Source: Haliotis asinina (taxonomy: Eukaryota; Mollusca; Gastropoda; Lepetellida; Haliotidae). From it: 64,000 bases of DNA. The translations under genes and the position numbers were made by a program. This document shows, piece after piece, positions 1 through 12,800 of the stretch (position 1 is its first letter; each line of letters starts with the position of its first letter). Location of the stretch: positions 23,689,118 through 23,753,117 of the forward strand of contig NC_090280.1 of the NCBI RefSeq assembly GCF_037392515.1, written 5' to 3'. The notes under the pieces are model-generated. The model was not told the origin of the DNA. It made no database searches and saw only the letters and a list, made by a program, of their open reading frames with translations.

Positions 1-1698
1 TGATGCTGCTTGGAGGACAGCCAAACACATTTGTGAATCAACTTGTGAAGGAACTTGTATCATGTAGGGGTCAAGTCTCTTAAACCCTTGCACTGCCATG
101 TAGTCTATTACCTGAGCATTCAAGAAATACTTGCAAGTAATGTGTTTATCCTTCATGGATATAGCCCGTCTCTCCTACTAGTGGTTGTGTTGCATACTCA
201 ACTCGGCCACCTCAAGGAACTGTAAGATCCCATAACTTGACCAAGTTTTGTTGTGATCTAATGATCTAATCCGGGAGATCACAGACTCAAAATATGCACA
301 GCTTCTTCTGGATATGAATTCATTAAATCTGCATGTTGAATAAAACAGCATGTTGATCTATGGGCCCTCAACTCTTGGATTACTGTGGATTCAGTAACAA
401 CAAGCCCGGGTCCCCTGGTGTTCCTGTATTTGTCAGAAGGTACAGATACTTGACATTTTGGTTCCTGAGAATGTCATTGCATGAGTTCAGGAAGCAGCTG
501 CACTAGACTCTGCAGACCTTGTGTGTGAGGCATCAGGACAGTGTGGAGGCATGGAGAACTTTCACATTGTAGAATTAACCATTTCCATGTGTGATGAAAC
601 AGTAGCATCCAATGATATTATACTCCAGGGTTCCACTTCAAAAGGGTTATGCAGCATGTGAGGTATAATAGTGTTATGCCAAAGCAAGATTGTGAGATAT
701 GGGGAACACTATTACTTTAGTCAGCCTCTCTAGGGTTAACATCACAGACTGGATTGCCTTTCATGCGGGTTGCATAACTGATGCACGAAACATGTGAGAT
801 TTGTCTGGTGGAGTAGGGGAACATGGAGAAGGGGAGGGGAGATTTAAGGATGGGGTATTTAGGAGTGTAAGTTGGACTGGTTGTGGAACATGAAAATGCG
901 AAGTGGGGTTTGGTAAAGTGTCCAGCAGGTGAGGGTATGTGTTTGGGGTAGAGAGACAGACCCACAGATGAAGGGGTGGGGTATGATGTGAAGAGTTTGC
1001 ATGTGCTATGGGGGTGGAGAGGTCGAGGTGTGGAACTGAGCAAAGGATTGACTGACTCATTTATGTAGTTACAACAGTATCATGTTTACGTGTGTACAAA
1101 CACAAGGCAGATGGAGAATATATGGTGATAACTGTGATACCAGTTGTAAGGAAAAAGGGAGCTGTTGTTTGACTGAAGGGACTGAAGGTGGAACATTACA
1201 GGGGGACGATAACAATGATAACATGGTTGAGGTAGAATAAGAATGTGGATATATCAAAGGAATTGTCTGTAGGCAGTTAATAAAGGACAATTTTGTAGAA
1301 CATACATCTTTTGGTTGATGAGAAGTGAAAATTCAGCAACTGTTACTGGTGAAACCACATGTAAGTCAAGGTGATGTGAAGGATTCTGAAGGATTCACAG
1401 GTTAAGTGTTTACTGGTTATGTAAAGTCATCTGCGTTGTTCTGGCGAATGCATCAGGCATGTGTGGAACTGCTTGTCCTACATAGCCAGGATAAGACACA
1501 AGGTGATGTTGGTCAGACAATACTGCACCGATGCGATACCGCACTTTCTTACCCTCTGTAACAGAAGTATTTACAACTATCACATTAATTAGTTCTACAG
1601 CTCTTGACTTCATTATACTCAAGGTCACGTCTCCTTTTTTCTGGTACAAATGTGTTCCACCATCTCTGTCCTACAGTTTAAACACTCAGCTGTCAGGA

Positions 1699-1858
1699 GC
1701 GGTGATGTAGTCTGGTGGTTAAGTGTTAGCTTGTCACTCTGAAGGCCTTGGTTTGATTCCCCATGTGGTGACACATGTGAGGCCCGTTTCTGGCAACCCT
1801 TCTGTGTTGTTGCTGAAGTATTGCTAAAAACGACATAAAACTGTACTCAGTCACTCAA
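1699..1858 (+). mobile_element. SINE family A (tRNA-derived), full length
   Basis: A-box-like TAGTCTGGTGGTTAAG and B-box-like GGTTTGATTCC (1750-1760), then the conserved body and a CATAAAACT...CACTCA tail. Diverged. Confidence 0.85.
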
Positions 1859-2107
1859 TCAGTCAGATGTTTGTAGTGATGGATTGGCTAAGTATACCAA
1901 GGTATACATACTAAAGTTTCTATATTCTAGATTTCAACATGTGCCTTTTAGGGGAATTTAAACAAAATTAAAATTATTTTGCTGCCTTTTAACTCCAACA
2001 GGTCTAAAATTTTTGTGATTGTTGGTTATAACCACATCAATCAACCTCATAGAGATGTGAGGCCTTTCACAGAACTCACAAGCACATACACTTTATCATT
2101 CATGCTT

Positions 2108-2213
2108 GGTACAGTGTCTTAAGCCTATTTCTGGTGTCCCCCACCATGATATTGCTGGAATGTTGCTAAAAGTGGTGCGAAACCCAACTCACTCACTCAC
2201 TCACTCTTTCACT
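2108..2213 (+). mobile_element. SINE family A, 3' part
   Basis: Starts in the body (AGCCTATTTCTGGTGTCCCC) and ends with a run of CACT repeats; the tRNA head is missing. Confidence 0.85.
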
Positions 2214-2549
2214 ACTATTCACACCTTGTATGATAGCTGTGTCCAGTTCTGCGATGTACCATTTATTTTTTTGTAATATGTCAAATGGAAAACACAGACT
2301 GTGGACTTGCTGAGTCATTTCCATGCAGGTGAAAAAACCCCGAATTTTTTAATATTATTTGCCAAGGGACAGTACATGAATAGAAAGAATGGGATTTTAC
2401 CCCCAGGCAATATGTTCTACATGATTTATGGACATGTTAAACTGAAGTTTCAGCTGGGATTTTTTGTAATTTTTCAGACGATGCCTTGTCTGGTCTGTTT
2501 CATGTCGCTGTATATACACCACATGCATCTAGGTCTGCTTTGCTAGTTC

Positions 2550-2690
2550 CTGTGAGAGGCATAACTAGGCTTTACAGTGTTGCTATGCATATACAGGCGC
2601 AACTAGGCCTTGTGAAGTGTTGCTATGCACGTAGAGACATAACTAGGCCTTGTCTACCAGTTGCTATGCACGTAGAGGCGTTACCTAAGA
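2550..2690. repeat. Three-copy repeat, ~45-50 bp
   Basis: GTTGCTATGCACGTAGAGGC and ATAACTAGGCCTTGT alternate three times with small indels. Confidence 0.65.
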
Positions 2691-4967
2691 TGGCATCACA
2701 TGCCACAAGCATGTGACAAAATATTTGGCTGTTGGTGAATCAAAGACAAGTTGACCTTTTCAGATGTTTAAGATGTTCATGATGTAGATTCAATTGTCTT
2801 GTGTGAGCTGAAGAAGACGTAAATGTCATCTGCTCGTTGTTGGTCTGAAGAGGATGTGCAACAGGGTTGTTATGTGACAGTACATCAGATGCCATGATGC
2901 AGTGTTATGATACCATTTAAATACAAGTAGTTAGTAACACATGGAGAACAGCTGCTGAGCATTGACCATACTCTGAAGTATTTCTTACTTCTTCAGTGCA
3001 ACGAAAGCAAAATCTTTGGATTTCATTTGAGAAATAGATGTATGCAAAATAGTGTAGTTGAAAACTTGAATTGTTTGCTGAAATAGTTTGGTTTATCATT
3101 CTAAGATAGTGAATTTTGTTAATGTTTTAAATATTGTCAGTAATTCTCTTGCTGATCATGTGTTAATGTACATATTCAGTTGATAGGTTGACACCGAAGT
3201 TCCCATCAGTGACGTCTCAATATATCATTACTTTTGAAAGTTAGTTGATAATGGACATACAGAGTAATCTTTTGAGTGGTGATGAAATATATGTCACCAC
3301 ACTAAATAAGTCTCCTTGTTGACCTGGGGAAATTGATGGTTTCTGTGAAAGCAGTTCGAGGTTAGAATAGGTTCCATGTAGTTAACACTGGTTTTGAGAT
3401 TTGGTCGATGGCTGGTCTGTCACACACACCCTAAAGAGAATGTATCCAAGAAAGTGCACGCAAAAAAATGTTGCAAATCTTTCCACAGAAAATGAGGAAA
3501 GTCTTGGGGCTCTTTTTCACTAAGTTGCATACAAATCACCACTGAAGAAGTGCAAGTAGTCTTTCTGATATGTTGTAAAAAGAATAAGAAAAGTTGTTAT
3601 TATATATGAATATATCATATATTTATGTTGTATCAACTTCTTAATCCCTTTCATGTCCAGTACTTTCTCGGCAACACACAGGCTACTGTATGCAACTATA
3701 AAATTATTGAGTAAAATGTGGTTTATTTATAACTGTTTCCTGACATTTATGAACCAATACCGATAACTAAGATATTGATGACAATATCAGAGACAGCTAC
3801 TTTTGTTTCATATCACATATGTTGTTATATAGAACCAGTTTCAAGATATTTTGGAAATTCAGTTTATATTTTTGTGTACTACAGTCTCTAGGCAACAATC
3901 AGACAAACTGACACAGCTATCACAGAGGAACATGCTTTAAGTGTCATATATATGTGTGTGTGAACAAGGATTGATTGATTAAGGCTTGAACAGAAATATC
4001 ACAACCATTGCTTGATTTTTGAAGGAAATACTACATACAACTGGCACATTGTCACAAGGTTTGACTAAAAACAGGTTTTAGATATTTATAAATCATGGCT
4101 GATATAAAGGAAGACTTAAACGAGTATATGAGTGTTCCTAGTGGTGTATCAGTGCCCTCCATACCTATACAAGCTGAGATAGCACTTAAACATATCAGTG
4201 TTGGGGATATTCCTGGAGGTGTTGATAGCTGTGTTTGTAGAAGGATATGGCTGTCATGTACATTTTGAAACTGATGGAAATTTGTTTCATGGGAGGTTAT
4301 TGTGCTGAGCAACCTGCATCCTTGACGTTTAACTGCATCTGACAGAGGGTGTTGTTCCTTGAAGGTGAACTTGATGATGGTTGCACTTTCCACCTTGTCA
4401 AATTCTGGATTTACCAAAGTGGTAAACACCTCTGAATTGAACAGCCTATGTTCCTGACGATTTGCTGGATCCTTGAGGTTCAACTTGGTCTGTACATGAT
4501 GAGAGATGGTGTTCCAGTTGTTCATTGTTTAGTCATAGCAAGATTTTGTAAAGTTCGGTCAGGGTTGGAAACTTAAGCTTCTCATCAGTAGATCTTGTCT
4601 GAAGGTGGTCCGATTATCCTTTCTCTGTCCACCTTGTCAAGTACTTCTTAATTGTGTCCATTATATCTAAGAATCCATCCAGCTTGATCATGCACTCACT
4701 GATCTGAACACATAACACAAGCAGTCTGTGTTCATTCTGTCAGTATCCTGTGGAACAGCTTTTTTACTCAAGTTTGGTATGTCTTGCCTCAGCGCTAGGT
4801 TCAGTTCACAGTTGATCATTGTTCATTAGATCCTCTTAAATTTTAGTAATATTTTGTTTGTACAGCCAATGAATTTAAGTGTGGATCTAATATGAGTCTA
4901 CAATCTCAAGTCAGCCATGTGTTGCAGTCAGTTTCAGTATATGGAAGATTCGTGCCCAGCAAATGTC

Positions 4968-5621
4968 TTCCATGTTCACAACTGATGTACTTATGGTATG
5001 TAGATGTGTATATCAAACTGATATCAATACATCGAATGTCTTCCATGTTCACAACTGATGTACTTACGGTATGTAGATGTGTATATCAAACTGATATCAA
5101 TACATCGAATATCTTCCATGTTCACAACTGATGTACTTATGGTATGTAGATGTGTATATCAAACTGATATCAATACATCGAATGTCTTCCATGTTCACAA
5201 CTGATGTACTTACGGTATGTAGATGTGTATATCAAACTGATATCAATACATCGAATGTCTTCCATGTTCACAACTGATGTACTTACGGTATGTAGATGTG
5301 TATATCAAACTGATATCAATACATCAAATGTCTTCCATGTTCACAACTGATGTACTTATGGTATGTAGATGTGTATATCAAACTGATATCAATACATCGA
5401 ATGTCTTCCATGTTCACAACTGATGTACTTACGGTATGTAGATGTGTATATCAAACTGATATCAATACATCGAATGTCTTCCATGTTCACAACTGATGTA
5501 CTTACGGTATGTAGATGTGTATATCAAACTGATATCAATACATCGAATGTCTTCCATGTTCACAACTGATGTACTTATGGTATGTAGATGTGTATATCAA
5601 ACTGATATCAATACATCAAAT
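4968..5621. repeat. Tandem repeat, 73 bp unit, about 9 copies
   Basis: Units starting TTCCATGTTCACAACTGATG recur at exactly 73-base steps (4968, 5041, 5114, 5187, 5260, 5333, 5406, 5479, 5552). Copies are nearly identical (ACGG/ATGG and CGAA/CAAA variants), so the array is young or homogenised. Each unit carries the inverted repeat ATATCAAACTGATATC. Confidence 0.95.
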
Positions 5622-6373
5622 AATTACTCCTTGAAGACCCTGACCTGTTCCAAAGACCCTTCACAAGTACATAGCCCTCTGTACAAGGTTGTATATTTAT
5701 GCACAGTATAATCAAAAGCTGTTGTTTCTGTCCTACCTGTTGAAGGGGAACATTTAAGCAAACACATCCTACTCAAGCAGTGAGCCTGTAAAAGTCCTTC
5801 CTCTTTAATCAATGTTTAAATGTCGCTGATCTGCTATTGTCGTGAGTTTCTGTGAAATCGATGCCTGTCTGCTGGGCTGAAGAAATGAGGACTGCAGCAC
5901 CGATCTCCATCTTATGCCAGACGTTTTATTTAGATTGCAGCTCATTGGGAATTTAATCTCTGAATCCATTTGAATTCAGCAACATTTGTTTTGCCAAGTT
6001 TATCTCAGAAACTGTTTCCTTTGTGACTTTGTTTTATGGCAGCGTGTCCAGGGATATTGACTAACACTTTGTCAGGAATATATTTAATTGTCGTAGAACA
6101 AGTAATTTGATATAAATTCAAAATGAACCCCAGGGGGATGGGAGATTCAGATTATAAGGAAATCTAGAATTGTTTCACTTAGAATTTAGTATTTACTGCC
6201 GTTCAGGGACAATGAGACACGCTATCAGTGTTGTAACTGTCCTGTATGTATTTGAACAAAGAACTTATTTAACCTTTTCTTTTCATGTAGACACATGTAA
6301 GCCTAACTGCATGAATTGTTTCATTTGGTCATAGGTTGAGATTCGGTTATTTATGACATGATGTGTAAGTAGA

Positions 6374-6532
6374 CAGTGGGGGAGCCTAGTGGTTAGGCAT
6401 CTGCTCATCACACCGAAGACTCAAGTTCATTTCCCCAAATGGGTACAATGTGTGGAGCCTGTGTCTGGTGTTCCTCGCCGTGATACTGCTGGAATATTGC
6501 TAAAAGCGGCGTAAAACAGAACTCACTCACTC
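6374..6532 (+). mobile_element. SINE family A, full length
   Basis: GGGAGCCTAGTGGTTAGG head, TGCTGGAATATTGCTAAAAG core and ACTCACTCACTC tail, about 240 bases upstream of the first visible exon. Confidence 0.92.
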
Positions 6533-6770
6533 TTGACTAGGACACACACATGTCTAAGATCAGCAGCATGACCACTGGTAATGCAGTTTGACCTGATGCT
6601 GTGAACATCTTTCGGGGCTCATGGTAGCATCCTGTTTCATTCAATTGCAACAATTGGTCATGGTTTATCTATATATTGATCTGTGTCACTGTTGTTTGCC
6701 TTCTATTGATTGTTTGATCCTTTGGTGGACAATGTGATGGTCATTTTATTGTTGTCTCTTTGTTTGACAG

Positions 6771-6864
6771 AAATGTGCCACTAACAGAAGAAGATGCTCC
6801 GCAGCGCAAGTCAAGTGCCGGCACCATCCGCTCCGAGGGCGGAGCCAGCCAGTACTATGCCAAG
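6771..6864 (+). CDS. GAP gene, visible exon 1 (N-terminal linker)
   Basis: The acceptor is tttgacag and the donor caag/gtgagt. The first base completes a codon from an unseen upstream exon; then 31 codons (v1-31) run from NVPLTEEDAPQRKSS to ASQYYAK and end on a codon boundary. Only phase and splice sites link it to the next exon, 17 kb away, but codon quality is high and the GC-rich stretch stands out from its surroundings. No domain is recognised. Confidence 0.8.
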
Positions 6865-9800
6865 GTGAGTGTCACTCATTCACTAGGTCACTAGAACAGT
6901 GATACCATGGATATGGCTCTTTTGACTCCAAGCTTGTACTCTGCACCATCGTTGTAACAATACAGTTGCTCCGTATAGTTGCTGCTAAATATATCACACT
7001 CGGATATGCATTCATATACCCTAATATCATACACAAATGATTCACAAATAATCAATTGTGTCCCATCCCTATGAAGATACAGGTACTGAGACCACTGCTT
7101 TTCCATCAATGGCAATTCCCACAAACCATTTTACTGTTACCATATTTTTTCACTTAATTACTTTGAACATGTAGCATTATTGTGAGACTTCACAGTTTAT
7201 CCAAATGTTTAAACTCACTTTGAGAAGAAGTCAAGAACCATAGCCTCTATTTCATTTCCAACACTGCTTGTAGATCTGGATTGCAGTTGGCCTTCAGGAT
7301 CAGTTGGTCAGTTGGTCAGGCTTGCGGACTTGGTTGACACATGTCATCGTTTCCCAGTTATATAGATTGATGTTCATGACTGCTGCCATGTAGCTGGAAT
7401 ATTGCCAAGTGCGATATTAAACGACCAACTAAAGTTTCAGTCAGTGACAGCTGTATCTCACTTTTGAAGTCAGTGTCAGTGGACACACAAAGTCGCCATC
7501 AAGTAGGATACTAGTGAGTACAGCATTAAACAACAAAAAGTCCAACACTGCTTAAAGTAAAGTTCATCTGGTGGGATGCAGTGAACCTTTTAATGGGTAC
7601 AGTACAGGGTACAGTATCTAGAAGCGCAGCGCATCACAGCTGCAACAGTGATGCAGCCTCAATAAATTCATCACAGGATATTTATGTAGCGTACATATCC
7701 ATGCAACTAGTGCTTTATCAAGGCGCTGGTATTTTTTCCTTCAATCATTGGATGTCGTCGATCTCAACAGAACTGTGTATTATCAATCTCAACTCCTTTG
7801 GGAGTATTTCTTGCTGCCTCTAGGCACCCTGAGTTTATTGTGGCTTTCTCATCCAAAAGAGGTACCCATTCACAGCTGGGTGGACTGGAACACATAGTCA
7901 CAGTACTTAGTCCAAGTTCACGGTATGTTGCTGTACCTGCAACCAGATGTTGGCAGGTATTCATGTGGCCACCATCTGGTCATACACCAATGGATTCACA
8001 GGTTCTTTTAAGTGCACAGGGTTGTGTACTGTACACTAGGGACAACACAGAAAGAGTCTGCACACAAAGTGTACTCCAAGGGTTTTACACCCGGTCAGAG
8101 GTGGGTTCAATCCTGACACCTCAACTTCGCTTGATCACTAGCCTGGTGCTGTATCCAGCTGACCCACCATGCCCTTAAATAAAAAACTGCTGACAGTTGA
8201 ATAATCAGGTTGCAAGGTGGCCGTGATTGCATCACATCTCCTGAGTTAGTGCAGACTGTCAAATAAACCATGCAATAAACACACAATCAAACAGAGGTGA
8301 CTGTCCTGGGTACCAAACATGATTGTCTCTGTCCCAAACCACCATCAAAGCAAGTCAGACCAGATCCGTACTGTAGCAGGTAGGAAGGAATCTGCCTGCT
8401 TCCATTTTTTGTTAGTTGTTGAAAAAATAGAGCACTTCATGAAAGGAGAGTGTGTCCCTTCCACATTTTAAAATTCCATAGCAGGTGACCTACTGCCAAA
8501 ATGTTTTAGATGTTTTAGCAGGGTATTGACTGGTGCTGTCACTGTAAGCTGAAATAACATAAGGGCAATTCTTGGGAAAGTTAAAATAAGGGGAATTGTG
8601 AGTGGATGTTGTGTTATTGAATAATTTTCAGTCATGATCCCTTGTAACACAAAGCATTTTTTGCGATTTTTTTTATGCACTAGGTTTATTTTGCTGCATT
8701 TCAGTTTTACAAAAGCACATCGATACATATTTGTTTATATAATTTAATTTGAAAAAAGTGTCAGATTGCCCTGTACCTGAATGCTCTGAAATTTGAATGC
8801 TAGTGGTTGACATCATAAAGGCATACAGGTCACTCTGACTGATGTCTTGGAGTAATAGGATTTGCATTTGGAATGCTGACTTCGAGAGTTGAAAGAGTAT
8901 TTCAGCATTCCCATGATCACAGGAACTCACATTCCTATCAGTTGACACTGTCAAAGCATTTGCTAGGGGCTGCCTTTCTGTCAGATGGAGGTAGTCTAAT
9001 GGTTAAAGTGTTCACTGAAGACCTGGCTTTGATTCCTCACGTGGGCATGTTTAGCCAATTTCTGGTGTTCTCTCTGGCCCCCCCACCCCCCCACCACCCC
9101 ATGATACTACTGGAATGTTGCATAAAACAAACTCACTCATTTATTCTGTCAGATAGAAATTTTTGGTGTTATCCAAGTTTTCATCAGATTTACTTTCAGA
9201 GATATGCTTTGAAGCATTTACAGAAAACCATTGCACTTTGGGAATGGCCTAAGATCATTTTCATCCTTGTCCATCCTGAAGTGACATTGTCTTGTAAAGT
9301 TTTTGTAACTAGTTTCCAGTCATGGATAAATTTGCTTGTAGAATGAACATGTCAGGTTGGAAGTGGATTGAGGCTAATTACATGGCAATATTTTTACAGC
9401 AATCTGGTTTCTCCTTGTATCAGTGTTAATGTCTGAGGATGAGACCACGCCTGAAGTAATGGCCGTGCTAGTGGAGTTAGACAGTTGTTGGCACTAACAT
9501 TTACTGTGGCCAGCTTCAGGCTGGCTAATTGGGTGGTCTGTCAGAACTGCCCACATTTCCATAACACTGTCCACCATCCCATCTAGACTTGAAGCTCTTT
9601 AGTTTACATCTATATTTGCTGCTATTCAGTATGCATCTTTCCTTGCTGCTCTGCAGTTTATAATCTCTCATTTTTGTGTGGAAACAGCAGAGTTATGTCC
9701 CTTATCAGCATCTGATGATTATGTGCTCTCGTCCCGAATATAATCCTTGAAATCAGTGCTGGTGTTTCACAACATGGTAGCATCTATAGTGCGTGGCAGT

Positions 9801-12800
9801 TTTAGTTGATCGCTACAGCATGCCTCTTTCTTCCCAGTTGTGATATCACATAGGGCATAGGCCACAGTTCGATGTCCAGGATTTTGTCCTGCTGTAGTAA
9901 TGTCAGTTTGCTGGTGAGCATCATTTCATATCAGTTTGTTAGGCATTGTGTCATTTCTGAGCATGGTGTCATTTCAACTTGCTGTTCAGAATCATATCAT
10001 CTGAATTTGCTTTTGGGATTTTGGTTATTCCAGTTTGCTGTCAAGCTTTTGGTCATTCCAGTTTGCTTTTGAGGTTTGGGTTGTTACAGTTTGCTGTTGA
10101 ACTTTGGATCATTCCAGTATAGTCTTGACATTTGTGTCATTCTGGTTAGTGATCGAAATTTGATCCTTCACCAAGCTTTGTTTGTCAGTACATAGTCTGC
10201 TGTCTCTATGGTCAGATCACAGGTTCATCAAGAATGTTTCTGCTGTTACCTGTGAGTTTCCCAGAAGTCTCAGACTGACAGGCCATGATGCATGATGGTA
10301 CTGAAACTCTGTTTAACCTTGGTCACCCATGACGGTTTCAGCCACAGAATCATGAACACTTGTTTTATCAAGTGTCAGCCACCAAGCTATAAGCTGCCCT
10401 GGTTGATTTCTACTTTGTGAGGATGGTGAGATAGCTTAGTGGTAAAGGTGTTCGCTCATCATTCTGAAAACCTGGGTTCTATGGCCACATGGTTACATTG
10501 TGTGAAATCCATTTCTGGTATCTCGGTCCATGATATTGCTGGAATATTCCTATAGCGTAAAACCAAACTCACTTATTGTAGATGTTGAGGATATGTTGAT
10601 TAAATGAGGCTGCTACATGTGACCCCGCAACTTTCCCCCATTCCACTTCATGAGTCACTCTGCTGGCTCCATCTTGCACAGTGTTGAGTAGTGATGTCCA
10701 TCAGTGAAACTCTGAGTCTTGTCAATCTGTCATCAGTTGCTGTCAGATCCCATCACCACTCACTGTAGCATGATGATCTGTCATACCCCTTGTAGTGTTA
10801 TTGTGTTGCTGGCTGAATATCTCATCAAGACTATAATGACATTTACAGTTCTATGACTAACTTATACTTAGTATAAGTGTGAGGGATAAGTGTTGTGAGG
10901 GACTGAGTGAATATGGTTTTGTGGCACTTTAGCAATATTCCAGCAATATCATGACTGGTTACACCACAATTGTACATTGTGCCCATGTGGGGAATCGAAC
11001 CCAGGTTTCAGTATGATCAGCAGAGGCTTTAACCACTACACTACTCCCCACCCCTGAGGATGCAGTGTAACTGCTTTAAGGGAAAAACTCATCACTGTCC
11101 ATGGAGAAAATTGTGTGTGTAAAATCTGTTGTCAGTTGTCAGAACAAATTTTCTGTGTTACCAGTATGTTTGACACTGATCCTGTTGTCAAGTCCTAGAC
11201 AGGTACAAGGCTCATTCAGAAAGTGACATGATCTGTTGTTCCTTTTGTCTGGGTATTGCAGTAGAATATGGCACCTATGAGTACTAAGCTAGATGACCAC
11301 TAGGAAGACTCATGTCTGCATTCAGTCTCACATCTGTAGGCACAAGACCTGTGAAGATCCGGGTTTATGAGAATTTGTCTTCAGCAACACATTCTTGTTG
11401 TAAGAGACTACTTACAGGATCGGGTGGTCAGGCTCGTCGACTTGGTTGACACAGGTCATCGGATCCCAATTTGCACAGATCGTTGTTCATGGTGTTGATC
11501 AATGGATTATCTGGTCCAGACTTGATTAGTTACAGACCATTGCCACATGGCTGGAATATTGCTGAATATGGCAATAAACATCAAACTAAACAGTAAACTA
11601 CAGGTACAGGAGGCAAATGCCATCAGGATCATGTGACCACGCTGTACCTTGTAGTATCCCAATCAAATGGTCTTATGTTCATGATGTTACTCGCTGGATT
11701 GTCTGGTCAAGGATGAGTATTTTACAGAGAAACAGTGTTGTTGAGTGTGGCATTACACAACAAACTAAAGAAAGTGTTTTCTGTAGGTTCATAGGTGATC
11801 TTGACACTTTCCACAACAGGGAATTGATGAATTTATTTAGTCACAGACTATATATGGAAACTGTGCCAAAATGTGTTGAGTCGACTTGCATATTATATCC
11901 TACTAAACAATAATCCTTGAATAAAGACAGTACAATCACAGTTAACTTTCGAGTCAGCGTCATGGTGAGACGTTCTATTCAGCTTATGTCTATATTCTGT
12001 TCCTGCCGGGTCTGAGCCCTGTTACATGAACGTCTGTGGAATAAATGGTAGGCAAGCAGGGTTAATCCTGAGTCCACATGTGACTGGTGTACTTGACTGG
12101 TGCATGACACAATGCATTATGTGTGGGTATTAACCCTATAATACATGGTTCATCACACAGTGGGCATGCATGTCTCACAAGGAGATATATACTTTGCTAC
12201 CTCTGTCGTACACAACAGCCGGTGTTATAGCCACACAGATAATTATTTATCCCCTGGCAGCATGCTCCCTGTTAGCCCATGGGTCCGTATGGAGTAATGA
12301 CAAGCTCTTGCTGTGGTGCTGATGCTGGATGTGTCTCAGGTATGGGCAACAAGTTCTTAAGTACTTGTACTGAATCTTCACACAGCTCCTACGTAGTGAT
12401 ATGACTTTTTGACTGAAGAATTGTTAAAGGTATGTACAGAGTATGTTTCTAGCGACCAACCCACACTTTCAGTCATTTTCAGTCATGTATAGATGTGTAC
12501 AGGTGTTATACGGCCTGGACATAGCTTAGTGGAGGTTATATTTATGGTTAAAATCAATAACTGTGACATTATTTAGTGTGGGACGATATGCCCACACACT
12601 TTGACAAAGCTTTAGACATAGGAGACAGTAGATATATCCAGGCATTTAGTTGATATAGAAATTGAACTCCTTACTGATGTAATAGTGAGTGAATTTGGTC
12701 TTACACCGCATGTAGCACTATTCCAGCAACCTCATCTCAGGGGGCATTAGGAATGCAAATGCCATGTCTTTAGCATTACGAGAGAACAGGGCTACCACTA

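Larger units (their letters stand above)
1..6770. other. Upstream region or first intron of the GAP gene: no exon recognised
   Basis: No convincing coding exon was found here, although one must lie somewhere upstream because the 6771 exon starts mid-codon. It holds three family A SINE pieces, a short 3-copy repeat near 2550-2690 and a 73 bp tandem array. The rest is AT-rich single-copy-looking sequence. Confidence 0.6.

Noticed and set aside
717-1290. Pro/Ser/His-rich minus-strand frames
   Set aside because: Low-complexity products from G-rich plus-strand sequence; no splice or domain support.
4968-5621. 73 bp array as a possible CRISPR
   Set aside because: Units are contiguous with no unique spacers, in a eukaryotic intron-rich setting.
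7798-8178. 126-codon plus-strand frame
   Set aside because: It lies within repeat family C, matches no known protein, and its other end recurs elsewhere as repeat.
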